Of a stretch of 64,000 nucleotides of DNA, positions 28,379 to 38,813 are shown piece after piece. This DNA is from Actinomycetaceae bacterium MB13-C1-2 (GTDB taxonomy: Bacteria; Actinomycetota; Actinomycetes; Actinomycetales; Actinomycetaceae), in NCBI GenBank assembly GCA_035621235.1, contig CP141731.1, positions 310,001-374,000 on the forward strand, given 5' to 3'. The position numbers and the translations under genes are program-made. Each line of letters starts with the position of its first letter. Positions within the stretch are counted from its first letter, which is position 1. The notes beneath the pieces were generated by a model that saw nothing but the letters and a program-made list of their open reading frames with translations, did no database searches and was not told the DNA's origin.

Positions 28379-29735
28379 TAGTAGCCTCCAGGGTTTCTCC
28401 CGCGTCGATTTGCGGCGCGTCATCCGGGACAGTCCCATCGGTCGTGACGGCAACCTTGATCCGACCGGCACGAGGCGACGGTGGAAGGGTCTGACCAGGA
28501 AGAGGCGGCACCGGATAGCCGCCCGCGAATGCATCGAATGGTTCTTCTGGGTCAAACGCCGCACCGGAGTCCTTGTCGTCGCCGCCGAGTAGATACACAA
28601 TGACGGCGATCAAGATGACAACACCAATCAGCAGGGCAACCATCAACAGAAGTGAATCGGGCACCCAGAGCTGAACGCCTCGAAGCAGCGCCACAATGAC
28701 GATCCAGCCCAGTGCGATTGGAAGTAGCCCCTTCCATCCCAGGTTCATGAACTGGTCGTACCTGAACCGGAGCAGTGTGCCACGAGTCCAAATAATCGCA
28801 AACATCAAGACCCAGATCTTGAGGATGATCCAGAACATGCCCCACCAGCCATCATTGATTCCATCAATGTGACTGAATGGCCATGGCGCATGCCAGCCGC
28901 CGAGGAACATTGTTGTTGCCACGGCGGAGACGTTGACCATGTTGATGTATTCGGCCAGGTAATACCAGCCGAACTTCATTGATGAGTACTCGGTCATGTG
29001 GCCGGCAACGATTTCTCCCTCAGCCTCGGGAAGGTCGAAGGGGAGACGGTTGATCTCACCGACCATCGAAATGAGGTAGACGATGAATGCCGGAAGTAGT
29101 GCAAAGGCCCACCAGGTCCGCGACTGCGCAAGAACAATCTCAGAGGTGGACATCGAACCGGACATAAGGAATACAGAGACCAGCGCCATGCCCATGGAAA
29201 GCTCATATGAGATGACCTGAGCGGAGGAACGCACCGCGCCGTAGAGCGGAAGAGTCGATCTGGCCGACCAACCGCCCAGGACGATGCCATACAGCCCGAG
29301 CGAAGTGATCGCCAAAATATACAGGGCCGCGACCGGCGTGTCCGCCAGTTGCAACGGCGTTGAGTGACCAAACATATGGACGTTGGGTCCAAAAGGAATT
29401 ACCGCCAGGACAGAGAAGGCCGAGAATGCCATAATCACCGGGGCCAGGAAGTAGAGGAACTTATCTGAACGTTTGGTCCAGATGTCCTCTTTGAACATCA
29501 TTTTTCCAGCATCCGCCAGCGCTTGGAACAACCCCAAAGGTCCAGCGACGTTTGGCCCCTTACGAGTCTGCATCAAGCCGAGGCTGCGACGTTCCACCCA
29601 CAGCGCCATGATCACGGAGACGATCAAGAACAAGATCAGGAAGATTGCTTTGATCAGCGCCAGCCACCAGGTGTCATCGGAGTAGTCCGCGACCTGGTAC
29701 TCGGGGACCCCCGCAGAGATCAGGGTTGAAATCAC
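28371..29735 (-). CDS. nuoH: NADH-quinone oxidoreductase subunit H
   Basis: Membrane subunit that helps form the quinone chamber, 454 residues with eight main helices. Landmarks are [19 protein letters not shown] (about 44-62), [20 protein letters not shown] (about 147-166), [18 protein letters not shown] (about 229-246) and [12 protein letters not shown]. After the last helices (about 355-385) comes a soluble tail of about 70 residues rich in Pro and acidic residues, an extension beyond the core fold. GTG start overlaps the nuoG stop. Confidence 0.95.
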   Translation of the reverse strand: MISTLISAGVPEYQVADYSDDTWWLALIKAIFLILFLIVSVIMALWVERRSLGLMQTRKGPNVAGPLGLFQALADAGKMMFKEDIWTKRSDKFLYFLAPVIMAFSAFSVLAVIPFGPNVHMFGHSTPLQLADTPVAALYILAITSLGLYGIVLGGWSARSTLPLYGAVRSSAQVISYELSMGMALVSVFLMSGSMSTSEIVLAQSRTWWAFALLPAFIVYLISMVGEINRLPFDLPEAEGEIVAGHMTEYSSMKFGWYYLAEYINMVNVSAVATTMFLGGWHAPWPFSHIDGINDGWWGMFWIILKIWVLMFAIIWTRGTLLRFRYDQFMNLGWKGLLPIALGWIVIVALLRGVQLWVPDSLLLMVALLIGVVILIAVIVYLLGGDDKDSGAAFDPEEPFDAFAGGYPVPPLPGQTLPPSPRAGRIKVAVTTDGTVPDDAPQIDAGETLEATNE

Positions 29736-32329
29736 GACGCCACCTTCCTGTCTTTCGCCGCAGAGACCACGGTGACCGAAACCGACGAACCCGCGGGACC
29801 CAGATCCTGGTTGATTCCGTTACCAACAGAGCACTCGGGAACCCAGATAACGCCATCGGGAAGTTCGCCTACCTCAACTGGAAGCCGCATCGTTCCGCGT
29901 TCACCGACGATGGCGACCCTGTCGTCCTCGTCAGCTCCGATCTTCTCGAGTGAGGTCTGGGAAACTAAGGCTACGGGCTTCCGTGCCGCGAGGCGAAGGT
30001 CATTCGCCCCGTCAATCATGCGACCCAAGTCGACCATTACCTTATGGGAGGCGAGGACAAAGTCAGCTCCGCCGTTCTCGCCTTTCTGCGCCTTCACCGT
30101 CGGAGACTCGGCCCTGGAACCCTTCCAAATCATTAGTGGGTTAACTTCAGAGTAGAGGTCTGTAAGAGAGTCGACCTTCAGGTCATATCCCATTTCGGTG
30201 GCGATCATTCCAAGCACCACTCGTTCAGGCTGAGTACGCGAGGCGATCGCCTGACCAAACGGACGAAGCCGTCCTTCCCAGTTGATGAAGGTTCCGTTCC
30301 TCTCGACCGGGGGAGCCACCGGGAACACCACGTCGGCTTCCTCGGTAACGTCAGTTCTTCGCACCTCGAAAGCCACAACGAACGGAGCCGTCTTGATCGC
30401 CGCTTTGGCGGTCTCAGGATCTCTCCAGTCTCGAAGATCGAGGCCACCCGTGATCAGGGCACCAATCTTGCCGCTCTTCGCCTGTGCCAAAATCTGTTCA
30501 GCATCGAGTCCACGCGTGTCCGGGATGTCTCCCCAACCCAGTGATTCCCGGGCCTCAGCGTCCGCAACCTGTCGTCCAAAGGGGAGAAGCCCCGGCAACA
30601 AGCCTGCGTCGACTCCGCCTCGATCGCCTGCCCGCCTTGGAATCCACTGAAGATCCGCACCCGTTGCCGAAGCGAGCTTTGCGACGGCAGAAAGCAGACC
30701 GGGAACACGGGCCGCACGCTCACCGACCAGGATTACCCCGCCCTCTTTCAGCGCGCTAAAGACCTCCTTGTGACCGCCGCGAGCGCTGATCTTGCTGACC
30801 ACATCTGCTTCCGTCCCCGGAACAGCCGACAGAAGAGAGGCCCCAAGTTTTTCGCTGCCACGGGTCATCAGCGGAGCGACAGTAGCGACCGAAAGGGTGC
30901 CAGCAGTGAATCCCTTGCGTAGGCGAAGGAACAGTGAGCCGCACTCGTCCTCGGGCTCCAGAGCAACCAGAAGGACCTGGCTAGCTTTCTCAACGTCCTC
31001 GTAAGTCGTCCCGAGTCCACGTCCGGCTACCAACGATCCGAGGAACTGCTCCTCTTCCTCGCTTGCGTTTGACACGCGCCAACGGGAGTCGACGTTGTTG
31101 GTCCGAAGGACCGTCCGAGCGAACTTCGAGTAGGCCCAGGCATCCTCAAACGACACTCGGCCACCGGTAAGAACGCCGACGCCCTCACCGGAGTTGACGG
31201 CCTTCGAAAGTCCCTTGGCGGCGCGGTCGACTGCGTCGGACCACGAAGTAGCGACCAACTCGCCATTCTCGCGGACCAGAGGCATCGTCAAACGATCAGA
31301 CTGCCGATACCAGGGGAAAGCAAAGCGATCCTTATCAGTAATCCACTCCTCGTTCACCTCGGGATCATTCTGCGATAGCTTCCTCTTTACTTCGCCGCGA
31401 CGGACATCGACGCGAACCGCTGAGCCGGAAGCATCGTGTTCGGCGATAGCCGGAGTCGAAGTCAGATCGAACGGGCGCGCCTGGAATCGATAGGTATTCG
31501 AGGTCAGAGCACCGACCGGGCAAATCTGGATGATGTTACCTGAGAAATATGATCCGAAAGTACGATCCGCCTGGTCCTTCTCAGAGGTCTTGAGAGGACC
31601 TGAGTAGACCGAAGAGATAATGCCCTCTTGCCCATATGGGCCGGAGATATCGGTGTGCTCAGGGGACTTGATGCCATCCACGTGGAACCCAAGGACCTCG
31701 GCGTCAAATGTTCCAATCTGCTCCGCCATGAACTGGTGTTCGTCGATTGGAGATGAGCCACCCCCACGTCCCTGCAGATCGATAAACGCGTCGCCGGGAA
31801 TTTCCTTGGCGAAACGAACACATCGCTGGCAAAGAATACAACGATCGCGGTCGAGCAGAATCTGGGTGGTCAGACGCATTGGCTTCGGATACACGCGCTT
31901 TACGCCCGTGAACCGAGAGTCTGTTCGTCCCTCGGACATTGCCTGATTCTGCAGTGGGCACTCGCCGCCCTTGTCACAGATGGGACAGTCGAGAGGGTGA
32001 TTAAGGAGTAGGAACTCCATAACTCCCTCTTGCGCCTTCGCCGCCACCTCGGATGTGCGCTGAGTCTTGACCACCATTCCTGGTGAGACCTCGATAGCAC
32101 ACGAGGGTTGCGGCTTGGGCATCATCCGGAGGTTTCCATCGCGATCCGGGGTTCCGACCTCAACCAAACACTGACGGCACGCCGCCACCGGCTTTAGTAG
32201 AGGGTGGTCGCAGAAGCGGGGAATCCGGATTCCGACCTGCTCCGCAGCGCGAATGATGAGTGTTCCAGGGTCGGCCTGAACCTCCACGTCATCAATGGTG
32301 AGGACGACCTTGTCAGCTAGCGCGGTCAT
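29732..32329 (-). CDS. nuoG: NADH-quinone oxidoreductase subunit G
   Basis: Large Fe-S subunit of the NADH module, 865 residues. The N-terminus binds a [2Fe-2S] cluster (FCDHPLLKPVAACRQC about 38-53), followed by the His/Cys N5 ligand region ending in CPICDKGGECPLQNQ (about 115-129), and CILCQRCVRFAKEIPGD (about 162-178) with ICPVGALTS (about 275) for the N3-N4 clusters. A molybdopterin-oxidoreductase-like domain without catalytic function fills the rest. The ATG overlaps the nuoF stop (ATGA). Confidence 0.96.
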   Translation of the reverse strand: MTALADKVVLTIDDVEVQADPGTLIIRAAEQVGIRIPRFCDHPLLKPVAACRQCLVEVGTPDRDGNLRMMPKPQPSCAIEVSPGMVVKTQRTSEVAAKAQEGVMEFLLLNHPLDCPICDKGGECPLQNQAMSEGRTDSRFTGVKRVYPKPMRLTTQILLDRDRCILCQRCVRFAKEIPGDAFIDLQGRGGGSSPIDEHQFMAEQIGTFDAEVLGFHVDGIKSPEHTDISGPYGQEGIISSVYSGPLKTSEKDQADRTFGSYFSGNIIQICPVGALTSNTYRFQARPFDLTSTPAIAEHDASGSAVRVDVRRGEVKRKLSQNDPEVNEEWITDKDRFAFPWYRQSDRLTMPLVRENGELVATSWSDAVDRAAKGLSKAVNSGEGVGVLTGGRVSFEDAWAYSKFARTVLRTNNVDSRWRVSNASEEEEQFLGSLVAGRGLGTTYEDVEKASQVLLVALEPEDECGSLFLRLRKGFTAGTLSVATVAPLMTRGSEKLGASLLSAVPGTEADVVSKISARGGHKEVFSALKEGGVILVGERAARVPGLLSAVAKLASATGADLQWIPRRAGDRGGVDAGLLPGLLPFGRQVADAEARESLGWGDIPDTRGLDAEQILAQAKSGKIGALITGGLDLRDWRDPETAKAAIKTAPFVVAFEVRRTDVTEEADVVFPVAPPVERNGTFINWEGRLRPFGQAIASRTQPERVVLGMIATEMGYDLKVDSLTDLYSEVNPLMIWKGSRAESPTVKAQKGENGGADFVLASHKVMVDLGRMIDGANDLRLAARKPVALVSQTSLEKIGADEDDRVAIVGERGTMRLPVEVGELPDGVIWVPECSVGNGINQDLGPAGSSVSVTVVSAAKDRKVAS

Positions 32330-33627
32330 CGAACACCTCCCTTGGCAAGAATTGTTGAGTGTTCATACGGGAAGAGTTCCCAAGCTGGCGTCGTAAGCCC
32401 TGCCTCAAACTCATCGCGGAACAGTGAGATTGCCGATCTGACTGGGGTAGCTGCCGCGTCACCAAGGGCACAGAACGAACGGCCAAAGATGTTCGATGCG
32501 ACCTCATTAAGTAAATCAATGTCTCCAGGCTTGCCCTTTCCGGCTTCCAGACGCAACATGATCTGCTTCATCCAATAAGTGCCCTCGCGACACGGGGTGC
32601 ATTTGCCGCACGACTCATGCTGATAGAACTCAGTCCACATACGGACGACACGAACCACGGAAGTAGTCTCATCAAAAACCTGAAGTGCACGGGTACCGAG
32701 CATAGAACCCGCCGCCGCAACTCCCTCATAGTCGAGCGGGACGTCCAGGTCCTTCTCGGTGAACAACGGCGTTGACGAGCCACCAGGAGTCCAGAACTTA
32801 AGCTGGTGTCCGTCGCGGATCCCACCACTGAACTCCAAGAGTTCTCGCATGGTGACGCCGAACGGTGCTTCATATTGACCGGGCTGATTGACGTGGCCCG
32901 AGACAGAGAAGATACCGCACCCCTGCGAACGTTCAGTTCCCATCGAGGCGTACCAGGGTGCCGAGTTACGAAAGACCAAGGCAACATCAGAGATGGTCTC
33001 AACGTTATTGACGACAGAGGGGCGGGCGTAGAGCCCGGCGACTGCCGGGAAAGGCGGCTTCAGACGGGGGTGTCCCCTGCGCCCTTCGAGTGAGTCGAGT
33101 AGCGCAGTCTCCTCGCCACAGATGTAGGCACCTGCACCGGCGTGCGCAGTGATCTTCAGATCGCCGAGCAGGCCGGCCTCGGTTGCTTCATTAATGGCGT
33201 TCATCAGCCGGCGATACACGTGGACTACCTCGCCACGAAGATAAACAAATGCATGCTCGCAACGAATCGCCCGAGAGGCAATGGCAATACCCTCGACCAG
33301 CAGGTGCGGGTCAGCCATAAGTAGCGGCATATCCTTGCAGGTTCCCGGTTCGGACTCGTCGGCGTTGACCACAAGGTAACGAGGCATTCCGTCGTCAGGT
33401 GGAAGGAATGACCACTTCATTCCTGCGGGGAAGCCGGCACCACCTCGACCTCGGATTCCAGCGTCTTTCACCGTTTGGGTGATGTCGGCCGGCTCCATTG
33501 CGTTCGCCTTCTTCAATCCCTCGTATGCACCGTTTGCCAGTGCGGCCTTGAGGGTCCACGACTCGGGCTTGTCCCAGTTTTTGGTAAGAGCCGGGGTCAG
33601 CGGATCGGCCTTGGTGAACTCAACCAT
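32326..33627 (-). CDS. nuoF: NADH-quinone oxidoreductase subunit F
   Basis: NADH-binding flavoprotein subunit, 433 residues. FMN and NADH sites are in GIRGRGGAGFPAGMKWSF (about 54-71), and NADESEPGTCKD (about 88-99). The cluster N3 ligands are in ESCGKCTPCREGTYW (about 349-363) with a further Cys near residue 400 (FCALGDAA). NADH oxidation takes place here and the electrons pass to NuoG. Start overlaps the nuoE stop by one base (TAATG). Confidence 0.97.
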   Translation of the reverse strand: MVEFTKADPLTPALTKNWDKPESWTLKAALANGAYEGLKKANAMEPADITQTVKDAGIRGRGGAGFPAGMKWSFLPPDDGMPRYLVVNADESEPGTCKDMPLLMADPHLLVEGIAIASRAIRCEHAFVYLRGEVVHVYRRLMNAINEATEAGLLGDLKITAHAGAGAYICGEETALLDSLEGRRGHPRLKPPFPAVAGLYARPSVVNNVETISDVALVFRNSAPWYASMGTERSQGCGIFSVSGHVNQPGQYEAPFGVTMRELLEFSGGIRDGHQLKFWTPGGSSTPLFTEKDLDVPLDYEGVAAAGSMLGTRALQVFDETTSVVRVVRMWTEFYQHESCGKCTPCREGTYWMKQIMLRLEAGKGKPGDIDLLNEVASNIFGRSFCALGDAAATPVRSAISLFRDEFEAGLTTPAWELFPYEHSTILAKGGVR

Positions 33628-34325
33628 TACTTGTTCCCCTCGCCCTTCTCAGCGCTCGCCCCGACTGGAACTGGAGCCGTCCAATCATGCTCGGCAGCAA
33701 CTCGTAGTCCCTGGAAAGTGGCGTAGCCGCCACTCGGTCCCTGGTTGGCCAGGCCATCAGGGAATCCGGCCAGCGTATGCGAAACTTCCTTGAACGTGTG
33801 TACCTCGTCCGGGCCACGGCTCGGGGTGACCGGCCGCCCTTCACGAATGTCTTCTACCAATTGCTTTGCCGACTGGGGGGTCTGGTTGTCGAAGAACTCC
33901 CAGTTCACCATAATGACCGGCGCGTAATCACACGCGGCGTTGCACTCAAGGCGTTCGAGGGTTATCTTCCCGTCCTCGGTGGTCTCGTCGTGTCCGATCT
34001 GCAGTTCCTCGGACAGTTCCTCAAAAATCTGCTCTCCGCCCAAAACACCGCAGAGGGCGTTGGTGCAAACACCGACGTTGTATTCACCGTTCGGATGCCG
34101 CTTGAACTGAGTGTAGAAAGTTGCCACGGCCGACACTTCAGGTTGGCTGATATCCAACAGCTCTGAACAAAACGCAATCCCGTCGCGGCTGACATAACCA
34201 TCCTCTGACTGCACCAGATGCAGCATCGGAATCAACGCGGAGCGAGCATGCCCGCTCGGGTACCGGGAAATGATCTCGGCTGCTTGCTCGCGCAGACGAG
34301 CATCAACTTCACTCGTGTACGTCAT
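33627..34325 (-). CDS. nuoE: NADH-quinone oxidoreductase subunit E
   Basis: Thioredoxin-like [2Fe-2S] subunit (cluster N1a), 232 residues. The four ligands are in [13 protein letters not shown] (about 84-96) and [16 protein letters not shown] (about 125-140). The N-terminal helical domain ([20 protein letters not shown]) is typical. The last 60 residues after the cluster domain are an extension of low complexity. The ATG at 34325 overlaps the nuoD stop. Confidence 0.96.
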   Translation of the reverse strand: MTYTSEVDARLREQAAEIISRYPSGHARSALIPMLHLVQSEDGYVSRDGIAFCSELLDISQPEVSAVATFYTQFKRHPNGEYNVGVCTNALCGVLGGEQIFEELSEELQIGHDETTEDGKITLERLECNAACDYAPVIMVNWEFFDNQTPQSAKQLVEDIREGRPVTPSRGPDEVHTFKEVSHTLAGFPDGLANQGPSGGYATFQGLRVAAEHDWTAPVPVGASAEKGEGNK

Positions 34326-35677
34326 CGGTCCACCCCTCCCGCCACCGGGTCAAGCGAGGCAAGCGTTACAACTACGTCCGCCAATTGGCCTCCCTCGGTC
34401 GACATAGATAGAGACTGAAGATTATTGAACGAGGGATCACGGAAATGTACGCGGAACGGCCTGGTTCCACCGGCCGAAACCACGTGTACGCCCTGAATTC
34501 CCTTCGCGTGTTCGATCTCAATATACGTTTGGCCAGCGGGAACCTTGAATCCCTCGGTCGCCAACTTGAAATGGTGAATCAGCGATTCCATCGACTGACC
34601 CATGATCTTCGCGATGTGCGCGGGGTTGTTTCCCTGACCGTCAGGTCCAACTGTTAGCTGGCTAGGCCATGCAATCGACTTATCCTGAATCATCACCGGC
34701 GCCCCCTCGGTCTCATCAAGGCGACGCAGAACCTGTTCAACGATTCTCAGCGACTGGTAGCACTCATCAAAGCGAACCAAAACGCGGTTGTACGCGTCGG
34801 ACGAGTCGTACGTCGGAACGTCAAACTCATAGTCTTCGTACCCACAGTACGGAGCGTCCTTACGCAGGTCCGTTGGAAGTCCTCCGGCTCGAAGCGCGGG
34901 TCCGGTCAGGCTGAGCGCCATCATGGCTTCCATTGGCAGATAACCAACACCGATGAAGCGCTTCTTGAAGATCGGGTTCTGCAGGGTTAAGTCCTGAAGC
35001 TCTCCCACGTCGCGACGCACCTTCGGAAGCAATGAACGAACATAGTCCGTTGTTCCCTCGGGTAAATCGAGTGGCACACCGCCGGGGCGGACATAGCCGT
35101 GGTTCATCCGCAGACCAGTGATGCGTTCAAAGATCCGTAAGATTTCCTCACGTCCACGGAACGCAATGGTCATCATGGTGGTAGCACCGAGCTCGTTGCC
35201 ACCGGTTCCAATCGCGACTATGTGCGAAGCAATGCGATTCAGTTCCATGAGTAGAACGCGGATCAGCGTCGCACGCTCCGGAATCTGATCGGTAACGCCA
35301 AGAAGCTTCTCAACCGCCAGACAGTACGCAACCTCTTGGAAGAACGGAGCAACGTAGTCCATGCGGGTCACGAACGTGGTCCCCTGAGTCCAGTTGCGGA
35401 ACTCCATATTCTTTTCGATACCGGTGTGCAGATATCCGATGTCTACTCGAGTGTCACGCACCATTTCGCCGTCGAGTTCCAGGATGAGGCGGATAACGCC
35501 GTGCGTTGACGGGTGAACCGGACCCATGTTGAGAACGACACGTTCGGAAGAAATTCGGCGGATCTCTTCGATCACGTCCTCCCAGTCGCCCCCCTGAGCC
35601 ATTACCTCTGGGAAATCCTCAAGAGAGGGTTCTGATCCCCCCTGGGTAGCAAAGAAGGCACTTGCAGATGTTGCCAT
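34322..35677 (-). CDS. nuoD: NADH-quinone oxidoreductase subunit D
   Basis: 49-kDa-type subunit lining the quinone site, 451 residues. I start it at the ATG at 35677 ([12 protein letters not shown]), which shares a base with the nuoC stop (TGATG); an in-frame upstream start would lie wholly inside nuoC. Motifs include [20 protein letters not shown] (about 50-69, with the quinone-binding His), [13 protein letters not shown] (about 84-96) and the C-terminal DPVAGGVDR. Confidence 0.96.
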   Translation of the reverse strand: MATSASAFFATQGGSEPSLEDFPEVMAQGGDWEDVIEEIRRISSERVVLNMGPVHPSTHGVIRLILELDGEMVRDTRVDIGYLHTGIEKNMEFRNWTQGTTFVTRMDYVAPFFQEVAYCLAVEKLLGVTDQIPERATLIRVLLMELNRIASHIVAIGTGGNELGATTMMTIAFRGREEILRIFERITGLRMNHGYVRPGGVPLDLPEGTTDYVRSLLPKVRRDVGELQDLTLQNPIFKKRFIGVGYLPMEAMMALSLTGPALRAGGLPTDLRKDAPYCGYEDYEFDVPTYDSSDAYNRVLVRFDECYQSLRIVEQVLRRLDETEGAPVMIQDKSIAWPSQLTVGPDGQGNNPAHIAKIMGQSMESLIHHFKLATEGFKVPAGQTYIEIEHAKGIQGVHVVSAGGTRPFRVHFRDPSFNNLQSLSMSTEGGQLADVVVTLASLDPVAGGVDR

Positions 35678-36411
35678 CAGTTGTAAGACCTCCGTGTGTC
35701 GACCGGCGGGACGGTAGCTCCGCGGTATTCGATTGGGACTCCACCGAGCGGGTAGTCCTTGCGTTGCGGGTGCCCCACCCAATCATGAGGCATCTCAATT
35801 CGAGTCAGCGAGGGATGCCCATCGAAGACGATCCCCATCAGGTCCCATGCCTCACGCTCGGGCCAGTCATTGCCCGGGTAGATAGGAACGATAGAGGGAA
35901 TGTGCGGGTCATCGTCGGGGCACGCAACATCGAGGAAGATCGTCCGATTGTGGGTGAACGAGCGCAGTGGGTAGAGCCCGTGTAACTCTCTTCCTACGTC
36001 TCCGGGGTAGTTCACCGCAGAGACTCCGAGGCACATTTCAAAGCGTAGGTCTTGATCATCACGCAGTTGCTGAGCGACGAACGGAAGGTGTTGTCTTGCC
36101 ACGTAGATGATTAGTTCTCCACTTGGGTTGACGACTACCTTTTCGATGACCTCGTCAGTTTTTAGGCCAGCCTCGGCGATCAGTTCTTCGAGGACGTCAA
36201 CGGCCTCATCGAACCATGAACCGTATGGGCGAGGCGAAGCGCCTGGAAGAGTGAAGGTCTGTACAAGGCCGCCGAATCCGGTGGTGTCACCGTCGTCCTG
36301 CACCCCGAACGCGCCGTGACGCACCGAGATCACCTCTGGGCCTGCGAACCTGGACGCAGGAACCTGTAGTTCTCCGCCTGCGTCGGGGCCCACGTACTCA
36401 ACGTCGCTCAT
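35677..36411 (-). CDS. nuoC: NADH-quinone oxidoreductase subunit C
   Basis: 30-kDa-type hydrophilic subunit of complex I, 244 residues. The family signature is [18 protein letters not shown] (about 185-202), followed by [18 protein letters not shown] (about 206-223). The N-terminal 60 residues are a poorly conserved extension, common in actinobacteria. The ATG overlaps the nuoB stop. Confidence 0.96.
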   Translation of the reverse strand: MSDVEYVGPDAGGELQVPASRFAGPEVISVRHGAFGVQDDGDTTGFGGLVQTFTLPGASPRPYGSWFDEAVDVLEELIAEAGLKTDEVIEKVVVNPSGELIIYVARQHLPFVAQQLRDDQDLRFEMCLGVSAVNYPGDVGRELHGLYPLRSFTHNRTIFLDVACPDDDPHIPSIVPIYPGNDWPEREAWDLMGIVFDGHPSLTRIEMPHDWVGHPQRKDYPLGGVPIEYRGATVPPVDTRRSYN

Positions 36412-36962
36412 GCAAGAAGTCCCTTCATCTGGTGAGTCGGGGTGGCGGCAAGAGCCGCTGCCTCGGCCTTACGCGCGATCTCCTCACGGTGCACACCAAG
36501 CGGCTCATTGCCGATCTGCTCGCGGAGCGTAAGAACTGCATGGATTAGCGCTTCAGGGCGAGGAGGACAACCGGGAAGATAGACATCCACGGGGACGATG
36601 TGGTCGCACCCTTGAACAATGGCGTAGTTGTTGAACATTCCGCCAGAGGAAGCACACGCGCCCATCGAGATAACCCACTTGGGTTCCGGCATCGCATCGT
36701 AAACGCGCCTGATCACGGGGGCCATTTTCTGGCTCACTCGACCCGAGACAATCATAAGATCGGCGTGACGCGGAGATGCCCGGAACACTTCTAGGCCAAA
36801 ACGAGCCATATCAAAACGAGGTGTTCCACCAGCCATCATTTCAATCGCGCAGCAGGCAAGACCCATGGTGACCGGGAACTGACTGTGCTTGCGAGCCAGA
36901 CCAACCACCTTCTCGACGCTGGTAAGCCCGATTCCAGCAGGAAGCTTTTCTTCAATACCCAT
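36408..36962 (-). CDS. nuoB: NADH-quinone oxidoreductase subunit B
   Basis: Carries the terminal cluster N2 that reduces quinone, 184 residues. The ligands are the tandem cysteines in [13 protein letters not shown] (about 34-46), the Cys in [19 protein letters not shown] (about 99-117) and the Cys in [12 protein letters not shown] (about 128-139). AGGAG lies seven bases upstream of the ATG. Confidence 0.97.
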   Translation of the reverse strand: MGIEEKLPAGIGLTSVEKVVGLARKHSQFPVTMGLACCAIEMMAGGTPRFDMARFGLEVFRASPRHADLMIVSGRVSQKMAPVIRRVYDAMPEPKWVISMGACASSGGMFNNYAIVQGCDHIVPVDVYLPGCPPRPEALIHAVLTLREQIGNEPLGVHREEIARKAEAAALAATPTHQMKGLLA

Positions 36963-36974
36963 CGAAATCTCCTA

Positions 36975-37337
36975 TCAGGTCCAGTCCAGGCCCTTGCGGC
37001 GTAGCTCGTAAAGATATGGAACGGTGATCAGCGCTAGGAACAACAGAATCGACACCAACCCAAACGGACCGAGCACGTCAAATGAAACGGCCCACGGGTA
37101 AAGGAAAACCACTTCGATATCGAAAATGATGAACGTCATCGCGACCAGGTAGTACTTGACCGGGAATCGACCGTCTTCAATGCGCTGCGGTCCCGGGTCG
37201 ATACCGCACTCATAGTTCTCAGCCATGACCTTGTTCTTTTGGCTGGGGCCAAGAATCGCGGAGAGGCCCAGGCCAGCCACAGAGACTGTGAGTGCGACCG
37301 CTGCCATGATTAGCAGCGCTACATACGGGTTAGTCAT
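36975..37337 (-). CDS. nuoA: NADH-quinone oxidoreductase subunit A
   Basis: Small three-helix membrane subunit, 120 residues. The conserved YECGIDPGP (about 42-50) and FPVKYYLVAMTFIIFDIEVV (about 58-77, with the Asp-Ile-Glu of the quinone-proton path) identify it. It is the first nuo gene, but begins only 27 bp after menJ, so the operon probably starts further upstream. Confidence 0.96.
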   Translation of the reverse strand: MTNPYVALLIMAAVALTVSVAGLGLSAILGPSQKNKVMAENYECGIDPGPQRIEDGRFPVKYYLVAMTFIIFDIEVVFLYPWAVSFDVLGPFGLVSILLFLALITVPYLYELRRKGLDWT

Positions 37338-37364
37338 CTTTCCTCCAAAATCCCCATCCCAGTG

Positions 37365-38645
37365 TCATGCTGACGGGACCAACTTCGTTAACGTCGTGAT
37401 GATGCGGTCATCAATGTCCCCACCAGAACGCTCGTAGCCGTCAGACAAGAGCTTGTTTACAAACTTCATCAATCGGCGACGAGGTAACCCATAGTATGTG
37501 CAAAGCCGCATTATCTTTGGGTTTTCAATAAGTGCAACAAAAATCCGGCCCAGTGAATAATACCCGCCGTAGACGTTTTGCAACTGTTCAGGATAGGCGC
37601 TCATAGCCAGATCAAATGACGCTTCGGTGTCCCGCCCCAGTGCACTGGCAGTCGCATCGGCCAGAAGGCGGCCGGCCTTCATAGCGGGGGCAATTCCCTC
37701 TCCATTGAACGGTGAGACCATTCCCCCTGCGTCACCAACAAGGGCTAGTCCGTTGCTGTAGTGCGGTCCTCGATTGAAAGACATTGGCAACGCGGCACTG
37801 CGTAGCGGTCCGATCTGGTTCTCGGGCTTTATCTCCCACTCCGGCGGCATGTTTTGGACCCACTTCGAGAAAACCTCTCTGTAGGGCAACGTCGTAGAAG
37901 TCGCATCCGAGGACACTGAGCCCAATCCAACGTTCACGACTCCGTTTCCGAGCGGGAAAATCCAACCGTAACCTGGTAGCAGTTCAGACTCGCCTGGCTT
38001 CCCACTCCACAACTCCAGGTAGGACTCCATCCACGGATGATCTCCCCGTGGAGAACGGAAGTAGGTTCTGGCCGCGACACCGAGCGGGCGGTTGGTCTTT
38101 TTCTCCAGTCCCAGAGATGTCGCAAGCCTCGCTGAAACGCCCCCGGCGTCAACGATCAGCCGCCCAACTGCGGAGAACTCGCGCGCCTCGGCTCCTCGCC
38201 CAACACGGCCACGAACGCCGACCACACGTCCCGTGTCGGAAAGAATGGCTCCGGTTACCTGATATCCCTGGTACAACCTGGCCCCGACCTGCACGGCTCG
38301 TTCAATCAGGTCGTTGTCCAGCTCCATACGGGTGCGGGTCATTCCGTATCCGGGGAGGGAGGCCTGATCGGGCCACTCAAAGTACATCTCATTGCCGCCA
38401 CCGACGACTCTCAGCCCGCGATTTCGAGCCCAACCGTCGGTATTTACTCCCATCAGCTGAATCTCAGAGACCGCCGCTGGGGTCAGGCCATCGCCACACA
38501 CCTTGTCTCGCGGGAATGTCGCCTTGTCCAGGACGGCAACATCCAACCCCAAAGATGCAAGGTGATACGCGGCTGAGGAACCACCCGGACCGGCGCCAAC
38601 GATGACGACATCGGCCTCGATGTTCGAGACTACGTCAGCGCCCAA
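37365..38645 (-). CDS. menJ: Geranylgeranyl reductase family protein, menaquinone reductase
   Basis: FAD-dependent reductase of 426 residues that saturates an isoprene unit of the menaquinone tail. FAD-binding VVIVGAGPGGSSAAYHLA (about 14-31), the family motif DKVCGDGLTPAAV (about 46-58), and ALVGDAGGMVSPFNGEGIAP (about 293-312) match MenJ and related geranylgeranyl reductases. In Mycobacterium MenJ acts on one unit of MK-9. It lies between menG and nuoA on the same strand, so the modified quinone and its main reductase are encoded together. Confidence 0.92.
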   Translation of the reverse strand: MGADVVSNIEADVVIVGAGPGGSSAAYHLASLGLDVAVLDKATFPRDKVCGDGLTPAAVSEIQLMGVNTDGWARNRGLRVVGGGNEMYFEWPDQASLPGYGMTRTRMELDNDLIERAVQVGARLYQGYQVTGAILSDTGRVVGVRGRVGRGAEAREFSAVGRLIVDAGGVSARLATSLGLEKKTNRPLGVAARTYFRSPRGDHPWMESYLELWSGKPGESELLPGYGWIFPLGNGVVNVGLGSVSSDATSTTLPYREVFSKWVQNMPPEWEIKPENQIGPLRSAALPMSFNRGPHYSNGLALVGDAGGMVSPFNGEGIAPAMKAGRLLADATASALGRDTEASFDLAMSAYPEQLQNVYGGYYSLGRIFVALIENPKIMRLCTYYGLPRRRLMKFVNKLLSDGYERSGGDIDDRIITTLTKLVPSA

Positions 38646-38813
38646 TTGAGTCTCCGTCTACCTAGCGTTGTGGCCACTTCAATCTGGTCCACTCGACTCC
38701 TGGCGACCGGACCGTCAACAAGCCTACTCATCGCCTCGAAAAAGCGCATAACGGGGTTGGTTACAGCAACCCGACACGAACCTGCGTGTTGAAATTAGGA
38801 AGGACTAAGTAAC

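Noticed and set aside
28379-28600. Extended N-terminus of NuoI
   Set aside because: It would read through the end of nuoH in another frame and has no family similarity.
35678-35782. Extended N-terminus of NuoD
   Set aside because: The extra 35 residues lie wholly inside nuoC in another frame; the ATG at 35677 fits the TGATG coupling.
38754-38772. GGGTTG-N7-CAACCC as terminator of menG
   Set aside because: Stem of only six pairs and the T run lies ten bases away; too weak to annotate.
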